In this document: positions 1 to 9,103 of the stretch, in pieces | How the letters are laid out: every line of letters starts with the position of its first letter | Position numbering within the stretch: position 1 is the stretch's first letter | DNA from: Thermoleophilia bacterium | GTDB taxonomy: Bacteria > Actinomycetota > Thermoleophilia > Gaiellales > Gaiellaceae | DNA length: 35,499 nt | NCBI GenBank assembly: GCA_026785685.1 | Contig: JAJAZN010000150.1 | Span: 1-35,499 of the forward strand | Direction: 5' to 3' | The notes under the pieces: generated by a model | Told to the model about the DNA's origin: nothing | What the model saw: the letters and a program-made list of their open reading frames with translations, nothing else | The model's database searches: none | Made by a program: the position numbers and the translations under genes

Positions 1-130
1 CCCCGAGGCCGGCTGCACCTACGCCGTCGGCTTCCGCTGCTACCAGGTCTGAGGGTCTGATCTCCCCCCCGGCCCGCCCCCCCCCCCCCCCCCCCGCCCC
101 CGGGGGGGGCGCGGGCGCGGGGGGCGCCCC

Positions 131-503
131 GGGACCCTGCGAGCACCTTGTCGACCGGGAGGCGTGTGCCGATGACGCCGGTCGAAAGGACGATGATCTC
201 CTCGGTAGCGAGTCCGAGGGTCAGTGCAAGCCCCTCGGCAGACGCGACGGCGTCCGCCTCGCCCTGTGCTCCGGTTGCCGCGTTTGCGTTGCCGGCGTTG
301 ATCAGGACGGCCTGGGGTTGAGCGACGGCGAGGTGGCGCTTCGACACGGTCACCGGCGCCGCCTGAACGCGGTTGGTAGTCCACAGCGCGGCCCCCACGG
401 CGCGTGGGACAGAGCGGACGACGGCGACGTCCGGCTTCCCGGAGGGCCTGATCCCGGCTGAGATCCCACTCGCGACAAAGCCCTCAGCAGCGGTCACCGA
501 CAT
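131..503 (-). CDS. argJ: ArgJ (glutamate N-acetyltransferase/amino-acid acetyltransferase), N-terminal part only; 3' end lost at a G/C homopolymer
   Basis: Minus-strand frame from ATG at 503 reads MSVTAAEGFVASGISAGIRPSGKPDVAVVRS...NAGNANAATGAQGE...STGVIGTRLPVDKVLAG, ArgJ-like, directly downstream of argC; similarity stops near the low-complexity tract at 61-125. Confidence 0.8.
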
Positions 504-509
504 AAAGGT

Positions 510-1493
510 TTAGACCAATACTCCGTGGAGCCGCAACCCGGCCGTATCCGCGAAGCCGAGCGCCCGGTTGACGTTCTGGATCGCCTGCCCCGCAGCGCCC
601 TTGCCCAGGTTGTCCTCGGCACAGATCACGACGGTGCGGTCGGTGAACCGGTCCGAGAAGACGCCGATCTCGGCCCGGTCGGTGCCGCGGACCCGCGCCA
701 GTTCGGGCGCGACGCCTTCGGGCAGCACGGACACCACGTCGCTCCCCGCATAGGCCTTCACGAGCAGGGAGCGGAGGTCGGCGCCGGTAGAGCGGACGTT
801 GCACGTCGCGAGCAGGCCGCGGCGCACGGGCAGCAGGTGCGGCGTGAACGAGACGGGGAAGCCGAGCAGCTGCGCGATCTCGGGCACGTGCTGGTGGGCG
901 CCAACGCGATAGGGGCTGACGTTCTCGAGCACGAACCCGGCGTGGGAGGCGTCCTTCGGCGTCCGGCCGGCACCGGTCATCCCCGAGAGGCCGTCGACGA
1001 CGACGGAGCCCGGATCGATCGCCCCTGCAATCGGCGCCAGCGCAAGGAGCGTGGCGGTCGCATAGCACCCGGGGTTCGCGATCAGACGGCCTGTCTCGGC
1101 GACGAGCTCGGGCAGCCCGTAAACCCAGTCGCCGAGCCGCTCGGGATGCGGGTGCTCGAAGCCGTACCAGGCGGAGTAGCCGGCTGCGTCCCTGAGGCGA
1201 TGCGCGCCGGAGAGATCGACGACGACACCCGACGGAATCTCCTCGATCGTCGCCGACCCGCCGTGGGAGAGGCAGAGGATCGTCACGTCCGTCTCGTGCG
1301 CGAGCGCCTCTGCGTTCGAGACGAAATCGGGCACCGCCGTGCCTGCGAGCCGCGGATCGAGGGCGTTCGCGGACTGCCCGGCGAGCGAGTCCGACCCGAC
1401 GGCGGCGAGCTCGAGCCCCGGGTGCCCGAGGACGCGGTCGAGCGTCTCCTGCCCGGTGTACCCGGCCGCGCCAACAATGCTCACGGTCTTCAT
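510..1493 (-). CDS. argC: N-acetyl-gamma-glutamyl-phosphate reductase
   Basis: MKTVSIVGAAGYTGQETL..., NPGCYATATLLALAPI, GAHQHVPEIAQLLG motifs; start could also be 1499 or 1508 (ORF track 510..1508). Confidence 0.95.
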   Translation of the reverse strand: MKTVSIVGAAGYTGQETLDRVLGHPGLELAAVGSDSLAGQSANALDPRLAGTAVPDFVSNAEALAHETDVTILCLSHGGSATIEEIPSGVVVDLSGAHRLRDAAGYSAWYGFEHPHPERLGDWVYGLPELVAETGRLIANPGCYATATLLALAPIAGAIDPGSVVVDGLSGMTGAGRTPKDASHAGFVLENVSPYRVGAHQHVPEIAQLLGFPVSFTPHLLPVRRGLLATCNVRSTGADLRSLLVKAYAGSDVVSVLPEGVAPELARVRGTDRAEIGVFSDRFTDRTVVICAEDNLGKGAAGQAIQNVNRALGFADTAGLRLHGVLV

Positions 1494-1494
1494 C

Positions 1495-1507
1495 TGCATA
1501 GTATGCA
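1495..1507. promoter_or_regulatory. Candidate ARG box (ArgR operator) overlapping the argC start region
   Basis: Perfect 13-bp palindrome TGCATA-G-TATGCA next to the argC ATG; resembles actinobacterial ARG-box half-sites (TTGCAT/ATGCAA type). Confidence 0.4.
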
Positions 1508-1826
1508 CAGACTCGTCGATCTATGCGATACGCAGCGTGATTGCTCGAGTAGCGGCGCCGCCGACGGGTGAATATGGCAAGCGAAACGCCGAGCCGACCA
1601 GCGATCGAGGACATTGAACGGTGCCGCAGTCCACACCAGGGCGGGTAGTGAGGTACACGGGGATGAGTGAGCGGCGGCTGCCGGCGGGGGGTTGAGTAGG
1701 GCCGTCATAGCGGTCGCGTCGAACTGTCGTAACAGTCTCCTGTTGAGCGTCAACGGCGCCACTCCGCGCCCAGTTCGGCGCCTTCTATTTGCGGCCCCTC
1801 GCGGGTCCAGGCATGCTTCAGGACAG

Positions 1827-1937
1827 ATGCTCTGCCACTCCGTCTCGTCGTTCGACAGCGATCCGCGCTCTGCCATTCACGGCTGCGCCATATCGCGCGG
1901 CGTAGGCATCGAGCTCATTACGATTCTCCCCCGCTAG
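1827..1937 (+). promoter_or_regulatory. Candidate ilv leader peptide / attenuator
   Basis: Small ORF ATG 1827: MLCHSVSSFDSDPRSAIHGCAISRGVGIELITILPR*, with six Val/Ile/Leu codons in its last stretch, AGGA upstream, followed by alternative hairpins before ilvB. Confidence 0.45.
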
Positions 1938-1992
1938 GGAGACGTCGCTCACGCACAGGGCCCGATCAGTGCAGACGGCGACGGAATCAGCA

Positions 1993-2015
1993 CCGGTCGC
2001 CAACCTGGCGGCCGG
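1993..2015 (+). terminator. GC-rich hairpin in ilvB leader (possible attenuator hairpin)
   Basis: CCGGTCGCCA-ACC-TGGCGGCCGG: 10-bp stem including one U-G, 3-nt loop; no U tract. Confidence 0.4.
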
Positions 2016-2052
2016 AGAAGGGACGAGGCACCGTGAGACCGAAGGACAGGAA

Positions 2053-3771
2053 ATGAGAATGAACGGAGCAGACGCGATCCTGCGCTCCCTCGAGGCCGAG
2101 GGTGTCGAGGTGATGTTCGGGATCCCGGGGGGCGCGATCATGCCGACCTACGACGCGATGGCGCGCGGCACCACCGTGCGCCACGTTCTCGCGCGCCACG
2201 AGCAGGGCGCAGGGCACATGGCGCAGGGCTACGCACGCGCTTCCGGCAAGGTCGGCGTCGGGATCGGCACCTCCGGCCCCGGCGCCACGAACCTCGTCAC
2301 GCCGATCGCCGACGCGTGGATGGACTCGACGCCGCTCGTCTGCATCACCGGCCAGGTGCGCTCCACCCTGATCGGCACCGACGCCTTCCAGGAGTGCGAC
2401 ATCACCGGGATCACGATGCCGATCGTCAAGCACTCCTGGCTCGTCCAGAACGTGAAGGACATTCCCGCCGTGATCAAGGCTGCGTTCCACGTTGCAAGCA
2501 CCGGGCGCTGCGGGCCTGTTCTCGTCGATGTGCCGCGCGACATCCAGGAGGCCGAGCTCGACTTCACCTACCCGGAGACCGTCGATCTGCCCGGGTGGCG
2601 CCCGCCGCGCAAAGTGCATCCGCTGCAGATCCGCGACGCAGCAGAACGGATCGCGAAGGCCGAGAAGCCCGTCCTCTACGTCGGCGGTGGCACGATTAAT
2701 GGCGACGCCTGCGACGAGCTGCGCACTCTGGCCGAGGTCGGCGAGCTACCCGTCGTGACCACTCTCATGGGCAAGGGCGCCTTCCCCGAGACACACCCCC
2801 TCTTTTTCGGGTGGCCCGGGATGCATGGCACGAAGTGGGCGAACATCGCCATGAACACCTGCGACGTCCTCGTCGCGATCGGCTCTCGCTTCGACGACCC
2901 CGTCACCGGCAAGCTGACCGCCTTCGCGCCCGGGGCGACCGTGATCCACCTCGATATCGACCCGGCGGAGATCTCGAAGCTCCGCGACGCGGATATCCCG
3001 GTCGTCGGCCCACTCAAGAAGGCGGTACACGAGCTCGCGATCGCGGTTGGCAAGCACCGTGCCGCAGGCGTGCCCGGCCCCTCGGCCTGGGTGCGGCGGA
3101 TCGAGGACCTGCGCGACGAGTTTCCGCTGCGCTACGGCTCGGGCGGCGAGTGGCTCAAGCCGCAGAAGGTGGTCGAGACCCTGCAGGAGCTCACCGCCGG
3201 CGACGACGTGATCGTCACGACAGGCGTCGGACAGCACCAGATGTGGGCGATGCAGTACATCCTCACCGAGAAGCCGCGCAACTTCATCACCTCGGGCGGG
3301 CTCGGCACGATGGGATACGGGATCCCCGCTGCAATCGGCGCGAAGGCCGCACGGCCCGAGGCAACAGTCGTCTGCATCGACGGCGACGGCTGCTTCCAGA
3401 TGACCGCCCAGGAGCTCACGACGGCCGTGATCGACGACCTTCCGATCATCGTGGTGCTCGTCAACAACGGCTACCTCGGCATGGTCACGCAGTGGCAGGA
3501 CATGTTCTTCGACGGCCGGCGCTCGCACGTCGGACTCGGCGCAGACGTGCCTGATTACGTCAAGCTCGCCGAGGCCTACGGGGGGGTGGGGATGCTCGTC
3601 GAGTCCGAAGCAGAGCTCGAGCCAGCATTGCGCGAGGCGCTCTCGCTCAACCGCACCGTCGTGATCGACTGCCGCGTCGACCCTGCCGAGCAATGCTTCC
3701 CGATGATCCCCTCCGGAGCCGCCGCAATCGACATGGTCGAGTACCAGGATCCCGTCGAGGCGACGTCGTGA
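2053..3771 (+). CDS. ilvB: Acetolactate synthase large subunit
   Basis: MRMNGADAILRSLEAEGVEVMFGIPGGAIMPTYDA...; TPP-binding GDGCFQMTAQEL; RBS-like AGGACAGGA before ATG 2053. Confidence 0.95.
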   Translation: MRMNGADAILRSLEAEGVEVMFGIPGGAIMPTYDAMARGTTVRHVLARHEQGAGHMAQGYARASGKVGVGIGTSGPGATNLVTPIADAWMDSTPLVCITGQVRSTLIGTDAFQECDITGITMPIVKHSWLVQNVKDIPAVIKAAFHVASTGRCGPVLVDVPRDIQEAELDFTYPETVDLPGWRPPRKVHPLQIRDAAERIAKAEKPVLYVGGGTINGDACDELRTLAEVGELPVVTTLMGKGAFPETHPLFFGWPGMHGTKWANIAMNTCDVLVAIGSRFDDPVTGKLTAFAPGATVIHLDIDPAEISKLRDADIPVVGPLKKAVHELAIAVGKHRAAGVPGPSAWVRRIEDLRDEFPLRYGSGGEWLKPQKVVETLQELTAGDDVIVTTGVGQHQMWAMQYILTEKPRNFITSGGLGTMGYGIPAAIGAKAARPEATVVCIDGDGCFQMTAQELTTAVIDDLPIIVVLVNNGYLGMVTQWQDMFFDGRRSHVGLGADVPDYVKLAEAYGGVGMLVESEAELEPALREALSLNRTVVIDCRVDPAEQCFPMIPSGAAAIDMVEYQDPVEATS

Positions 3772-4277
3772 AGCACACGATCTCCGTTCTCCTCGAAGAC
3801 AAGCCGGGCGCTCTCGCGCGCATCGCGACGATGTTCGCCCGCCGCGGATTCAACATCGACTCGCTCGCCGTCGGCCCGACCGAGCGCCCAGGGGTTTCGT
3901 GCATCACGCTGCGCGTCGATGCCGAGCACCACTCGCTCGAGCAGATCGAGAAGCAGATCCACAAGCTCGTGAATGTGCTCCGCGTCACCGAACTCGCCCC
4001 GGAGGAGGCCGTCGAGCGTGAGCTTCTGTTGCTCAAGGTCGGCGCCGACCCCGAGCGACGCGCGGAGCTGGTCTCGACCGCCGAGGCGTTCAAGGGCCGC
4101 GTCGTCGACCTCGGCCCGGACACCGTGACGTTCGAGCTTACGGGCACGCCGGAGGAGCTCGACGCGTTCGAGGAGCTCGCCCGACCGTACGGCATCAAGG
4201 AGCTCGTGCGGACAGGACGCGTCGGAATTGCGCGTGCCTCCGCCCGCAAGGCGTCGCGCCTCTCCGCGATCAACTGA
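3768..4277 (+). CDS. ilvN: Acetolactate synthase small (regulatory, ACT) subunit
   Basis: [43 protein letters not shown] overlap with ilvB stop. Confidence 0.95.
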   Translation: MKHTISVLLEDKPGALARIATMFARRGFNIDSLAVGPTERPGVSCITLRVDAEHHSLEQIEKQIHKLVNVLRVTELAPEEAVERELLLLKVGADPERRAELVSTAEAFKGRVVDLGPDTVTFELTGTPEELDAFEELARPYGIKELVRTGRVGIARASARKASRLSAIN

Positions 4278-4324
4278 TCCAGCTCCACGCACTCATTCGA
4301 CACCAACGAAGGGACATCAAGGAC

Positions 4325-5311
4325 ATGGCAACGATTCTCCGCGACGGCGACCTCGGACTCCTCAACGGCAAGGTTGCGGTCATCGGCTACGGGAGCCAGG
4401 GGCACGCCCATGCGCTCAACCTCCGCGACTCCGGTGTCGAGGTCGAGGTCGGCCTCCGCGAGGGGTCTGCCTCGTGGGGCGAGGCAGAGGCGACTGGACT
4501 TACGGTGCGTACCATTGCGGATGCGGTCTCGGGCGCACAGCTCGTCGCCATGCTCCTGCCCGATCAGGTGCAGCCGCAGGTCTACGCCGATCACGTCGAG
4601 CCGAACCTCGCGCCGGGAGCCGCTGTTCTCTTCGCCCACGGGTTCAACGTCCTCTACGAGCGCATCGCCCCCGACGCCTCCCACGACGTGATCATGGTCG
4701 CCCCGAAGGGCCCGGGCCACGTCGTGCGGCGTCTCTTCACGGAGGGCTACGGCACGCCAGCCCTGATCGCGATCCAGCAGGACGCTTCGGGCGGCGCTCG
4801 CGACCTCGCGCTTGCCTACGCCGTCGGCATTGGTGCGGGGCGGGCGGGCATCCTCGAGACCACGTTCAAGGAGGAGACCGAGACGGACCTCTTCGGCGAG
4901 CAAGCGGTTCTCTGCGGCGGCACGTCCGAGCTCGTCCGCGCCGGCTTCGAGACGCTCGTCGAGGCCGGGTATGCACCCGAGATCGCCTACTACGAGTGCC
5001 TCCACGAGCTGAAGCTGATTGTCGACCTGATGTGGGAGAACGGCCTCGCCGGCATGCGCTACTCCATCTCGGACACGGCCGAGTTCGGCGACTACACGCG
5101 CGGCAAGCGCGTGATCGACGAGCACGTCCGCGAGGAGATGAAGGGGATCCTGGCCGACATCCAGTCCGGCGCGTTCGCGCGCGAGTGGGTCGAGGACATG
5201 GACAACAACGAGGCACGGCTCAAGGCGATGCGCGCCGAGGCGGCACAGTCCCAGCTCGAGACCGTCGGCAAGGATCTCCGCAGCCTGATGCACCGCGCCG
5301 GGGACCGTTAG
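4325..5311 (+). CDS. ilvC: Ketol-acid reductoisomerase
   Basis: [35 protein letters not shown]; class I KARI length (328 aa). Confidence 0.96.
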   Translation: MATILRDGDLGLLNGKVAVIGYGSQGHAHALNLRDSGVEVEVGLREGSASWGEAEATGLTVRTIADAVSGAQLVAMLLPDQVQPQVYADHVEPNLAPGAAVLFAHGFNVLYERIAPDASHDVIMVAPKGPGHVVRRLFTEGYGTPALIAIQQDASGGARDLALAYAVGIGAGRAGILETTFKEETETDLFGEQAVLCGGTSELVRAGFETLVEAGYAPEIAYYECLHELKLIVDLMWENGLAGMRYSISDTAEFGDYTRGKRVIDEHVREEMKGILADIQSGAFAREWVEDMDNNEARLKAMRAEAAQSQLETVGKDLRSLMHRAGDR

Positions 5312-5314
5312 GAC

Positions 5315-6622
5315 GTGGCCTCTGTCGACGTACCGGTAGCGCTCCTCGGGTATGGCACCGTCGGTGCCGCGGTGCACCGCCTGCTCGAGGAGTCGGCCGA
5401 CGAGATCGAGCGCGCCACCGGCCACCGCCTCAGGGTGACTCGTGCGCTCGTGAAGGACACGAGCAAGGACCGAGGGTTCTCGCCGGCGCCGGGCGTTCTC
5501 ACCGTCGACATCGGCGACATCCTCGGCGACCCCTCGATCCAGGTCGTCGCCGAGGTGATGGGCGGCGTCGACCCGGCGGGTGGGTACGTGCTCGAGCTGC
5601 TGCGGTCGGGACGCCCCGTCGTGACCGCGAACAAGCAACTTGTCGCACGACGCGGCACCGAGCTGTTCGAAGCGGCGGCCGCAGGTGGCGTGCAGCTGCG
5701 ATTCGAGGCGTCCGTTTGCGCTGCGATCCCCGTAATCAAGGTGTTGCGTGAGTCCCTCATCGTCACGAATGTGCATCGGGTTCTCGGGATCGTCAACGGG
5801 ACGACGAACTTCATCCTCTCCGCGATGGAGGAGGGCCGCTCGTACGGCGATGCCCTAGCCGAGGCCCAACGGCTCGGCTTCGCCGAGGCCGATCCGACCG
5901 AGGACGTCGGCGGGCTCGACGCCGCTGCAAAGACGGCGATCCTCGCCACCGTCGCGTTCGGCTCCCGGGTCCCACTCGATTGGGTCGAGGTCGAAGGCAT
6001 CGAGGGGGTCACGCTCGACCACGTCGCTGCCGCGCGAGCGCTCGACATGCACGTCAAACTGATCGGGCGGGCATCGCTCGTCGGCGACCGCGTCGACGTG
6101 CGGGTCGGGCCGGCGTTCGTGGACGGCCACCATCCACTTGCCGCGGTGGAGGGAGCCTTCAACGCGGTGATGTTGCACGGCGACGCGATCCGCGAGATCA
6201 CGCTCGAAGGGCCTGGAGCCGGCGGGATCGAGACCGCATCCGCCGTCGTTGCCGACATGGTCTCCGTCGTCGGGACGACCGGGTCAGGATTCCTCCAGAA
6301 CGACCCGGTCTGGCGCACGCTCGAGCGGCTGCCTCCAGGCGAGCTCGCCTCGCCGTTCTACCTCCGGCTCGAGGTCGAGGATCGAGCAGGCGTCCTCGCG
6401 CGCATCGCGCAGGAGCTCGCATCCGAAAGCGTCTCCGTCGCGCAGCTCGTGCAGCAGCAGGTCGAAGGGCGCGCCGTCCTCCACGTCGTGACGCACGAGG
6501 CTGCATCGGGGCGGGTCGATGCCGCTCTCGCCGCGATCCGGGCTCTGCCCGAGGCCCGCGGCGAGGCAACCGCGATGCCCGTCATCTCGGGCCGAGGCGT
6601 CGCCGAGCTGGGCTGGGCGTGA
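5315..6622 (+). CDS. hom: Homoserine dehydrogenase (C-terminal ACT domain)
   Basis: VALLGYGTVGAAVHRLL, GIVNGTTNFILSAME, AEADPTEDVGGLDAAAK; C-terminal ACT-like FYLRLEVEDRAGVLARIA. Confidence 0.95.
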   Translation: MASVDVPVALLGYGTVGAAVHRLLEESADEIERATGHRLRVTRALVKDTSKDRGFSPAPGVLTVDIGDILGDPSIQVVAEVMGGVDPAGGYVLELLRSGRPVVTANKQLVARRGTELFEAAAAGGVQLRFEASVCAAIPVIKVLRESLIVTNVHRVLGIVNGTTNFILSAMEEGRSYGDALAEAQRLGFAEADPTEDVGGLDAAAKTAILATVAFGSRVPLDWVEVEGIEGVTLDHVAAARALDMHVKLIGRASLVGDRVDVRVGPAFVDGHHPLAAVEGAFNAVMLHGDAIREITLEGPGAGGIETASAVVADMVSVVGTTGSGFLQNDPVWRTLERLPPGELASPFYLRLEVEDRAGVLARIAQELASESVSVAQLVQQQVEGRAVLHVVTHEAASGRVDAALAAIRALPEARGEATAMPVISGRGVAELGWA

Positions 6623-7587
6623 CCATCGCGCTGATCGATCGCTTCCGCGCTGCCCTTCCTGTGAGCGAGGCAACGCCCGTCATCTCGCTCGGCGAAGGGT
6701 CTACGCCGCTCCTCAGCGCGCCCCGTCTCTCGGAGCGCCTGGGCGTGGAGATCTGGCTCAAGTGGGAGGCGTCGAACCCGACGGGCTCGTACAAGGATCG
6801 GGGCATGACCGTGGCCGTCTCGAAGGCGGCCGAGGACGGTGCCGAGGCGGTGATCTGTGCCTCGACCGGCAACACGGCTGCGTCGGCCGCAGCCTATGCC
6901 GCTCGCGCGGGGATCCCCGCCGTCGTGCTCACGCCCGAGGGCGCGGTCGCGGGCGCCAAGGTGTCGCAGACGCGGATGCTCGGCGCGAAGGTGCTCGAAA
7001 TCCGGGGCGATTTCGACGAGGCCCTTGCCGCAGCACAGGAGCTCTCCCGCCGGGGAACACACGTCCTTGTCAACTCCGTCAACCCCTATCGTCGCGAGGG
7101 CCAGAAGACCGCCGTCTACGAGATCGTCGAGGAGCTCGGCACGGCGCCCGACGCGTTCGTGATTCCGTACGGAGGTGGGGGCAACACGTCGGCCTACGCG
7201 ATCGCGATTGGAGAGCTCGGGATCTCCACGCCGATCTACTCGGTCGAGGCCGAGCACCGGCCGACGACGCTTGCCTCTGCGATCCGGATCGGTGACCCGG
7301 TGCACGCCGCAAGCGTGCAGGCTGCGGGAGCGACCATCGTCACCGTCTCGGACGACGAGATCGTGGCCGCATGGCTCGAGCTCGCGACAACCGAGGGGCT
7401 GTTCTGCGAGCCGTCCTCGGCAGCCGGCCTCGCCGCGATTCGACGCGGCGCAGTCCTGGGCGAGCGGGTCGTCGTCACGATTACCGGCCACGGCCTCAAG
7501 GACACGGAAGCGGCCGACCGCTATGCGCCACCGCGCGCCCAGGTCGACGCAGATCCCGACGCGATCGCCGCCGCAGCCCGCGCATGA
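6619..7587 (+). CDS. thrC: Threonine synthase (canonical, short form)
   Basis: LGEGSTPLL, NPTGSYKDRGM, CASTGNTAASAAAYAARAG; GTGA overlap with hom. Confidence 0.92.
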   Translation: MTIALIDRFRAALPVSEATPVISLGEGSTPLLSAPRLSERLGVEIWLKWEASNPTGSYKDRGMTVAVSKAAEDGAEAVICASTGNTAASAAAYAARAGIPAVVLTPEGAVAGAKVSQTRMLGAKVLEIRGDFDEALAAAQELSRRGTHVLVNSVNPYRREGQKTAVYEIVEELGTAPDAFVIPYGGGGNTSAYAIAIGELGISTPIYSVEAEHRPTTLASAIRIGDPVHAASVQAAGATIVTVSDDEIVAAWLELATTEGLFCEPSSAAGLAAIRRGAVLGERVVVTITGHGLKDTEAADRYAPPRAQVDADPDAIAAAARA

Positions 7588-8399
7588 TCGTCCGAGCCCC
7601 CGCCACGTCCGCAAACATCGGCGCCGGCTTCGACACAGCCGCGGTCGCGCTCGATCTTTGGGACGAGCTCGAGGTGACGAGCGGATCAGGCGTGATCATC
7701 GAAGGAGAGGGATCGTCCGAGCTCTCGCTCGATGAGAACAACCTCGCCGTGCGCGCGTACTCGCTCCTCGCCGATCCGACCGGAAAGCAGTTCCGTTTCC
7801 GGAATGCGATCCCTCTCGAGCGCGGACTCGGCTCGTCGGCAGCTGCGATCGCACTCGGCCTCGTCGCGGCAGCGCCGGATGCGAGCCCGGAGGAGTTGCT
7901 CGCGGCTGGCCTGAGGCTCGAACCACACGCCGACAATCTCGGCGCCGCACTCCTCGGCGGCCTGACCCTCGCCTGGGACGGAAAGATCGCGCGCATTGCG
8001 GAGACGCTCCCGCTCGAAGCGATTGCCATCATCCCGAGCTCGAGAACGTCGACCAAGATGTCCCGCGGAGCTCTGCCTGCGACGGTCCCGCATGCGGAGG
8101 CGGCCGCGAGCGCAGGACGTGCTGCGCTCCTCGGAGCAGGAGCGGCGAGTGGTGACGCAACGCTGTTCGCGGCAGCGCTCGACGACTGGCTCCACGAACC
8201 GTACCGCCCGTCGGAGGTACTGGACGTCGTCCGTCGTACCCCGCCGCCCGGATGCCTCGGAGCGACACTCTCCGGATCAGGCCCCACGGTGATCGCGTGG
8301 GTCTCGGATGCGGAAGGGTGCGTCGCGTCGATCCAGGATCTCTTCCCCGACCACCGAGTGCTCGAACTGGCTGTGGCCCCGCGAGGCGCTCTCCGGTGA
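7584..8399 (+). CDS. thrB: Homoserine kinase
   Basis: MIVRAPATSANIGAGFDTAAVALDLWDE; GHMP motif PLERGLGSSAAAIALGL; ATGA overlap. Confidence 0.93.
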   Translation: MIVRAPATSANIGAGFDTAAVALDLWDELEVTSGSGVIIEGEGSSELSLDENNLAVRAYSLLADPTGKQFRFRNAIPLERGLGSSAAAIALGLVAAAPDASPEELLAAGLRLEPHADNLGAALLGGLTLAWDGKIARIAETLPLEAIAIIPSSRTSTKMSRGALPATVPHAEAAASAGRAALLGAGAASGDATLFAAALDDWLHEPYRPSEVLDVVRRTPPPGCLGATLSGSGPTVIAWVSDAEGCVASIQDLFPDHRVLELAVAPRGALR

Positions 8400-9103
8400 G
8401 CTACCGGCTGATCGACGTGCGGCCCCGGGCCGCGTTTCTGGAAGGCCATATCCCCGGCGTCGCGCATCTCGATCCCGAGCTGGACCTGTCGGCGATCGGC
8501 CCCGACCCCGCAGTCGGGGGACGGCACCCCCTACCGGGTGTCGAACAGCTCGAGGAGGCCTTCAGGCGCGTCGGTGTCGGACGATTTGACTACGTCCTCG
8601 CCATCGATGACGGCTCGGGATGGGCTGCCCGGTGCTGGTGGCTGCTCCGCCACCTCGGCCACGACTTGGCTGGAACGTTCGATCTCCGGGGCTACATCGG
8701 CCCCCTGATGACAACGCCGTTCGCACCCGTGCGAGGCGAATTCGAGGCACGTCCTCGAGACGATGACACGATCACTGCCGAGGAGATCCTCGCGCGCCTC
8801 GACGACCCCTCGCTCACACTTCTCGACGCCCGCAGCGAGCCGCGCTGGCTCGGTGACGAGGAGCCACTCGACCCCGTGCCCGGCCGGATTCCCGGTGCGC
8901 GCAACGCGTACTTCGAGGATTCACTGCCTGACGACCTGGCGGAAGCGCCGGAGCTCGTCGCCTACTGCGGATCGGGCGTGACGGCGTGCGTCGTCGCCCT
9001 AAAGCTCGTTCTTGCGGGCCGCGAGGATGTCCGTCTCTATCCTGGCTCCTTCAGCGAGTGGTGCCGCCGTGAGAACTACCCCATCGAGAAAGGACAGCCG
9101 TGA
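8396..9103 (+). CDS. sseA: Two-domain rhodanese (thiosulfate/3-mercaptopyruvate sulfurtransferase type)
   Basis: YRLIDVRPRAAFLEGHIPGVAHLDPE; active-site loop YCGSGVTACV; GTGA overlap with thrB. Confidence 0.88.
   Translation: MSYRLIDVRPRAAFLEGHIPGVAHLDPELDLSAIGPDPAVGGRHPLPGVEQLEEAFRRVGVGRFDYVLAIDDGSGWAARCWWLLRHLGHDLAGTFDLRGYIGPLMTTPFAPVRGEFEARPRDDDTITAEEILARLDDPSLTLLDARSEPRWLGDEEPLDPVPGRIPGARNAYFEDSLPDDLAEAPELVAYCGSGVTACVVALKLVLAGREDVRLYPGSFSEWCRRENYPIEKGQP

Noticed and set aside
484-1614. Long overlapping ORFs opposite argC (525..1571 +) and similar antisense ORFs throughout
   Set aside because: Arg/Ala/Pro-rich shadow frames typical of high-GC DNA; the opposite strand has a clear conserved protein.
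3647-5776. 709-aa minus-strand ORF across ilvN/ilvC/hom
   Set aside because: Shadow ORF antisense to three recognised genes; no recognisable domain.
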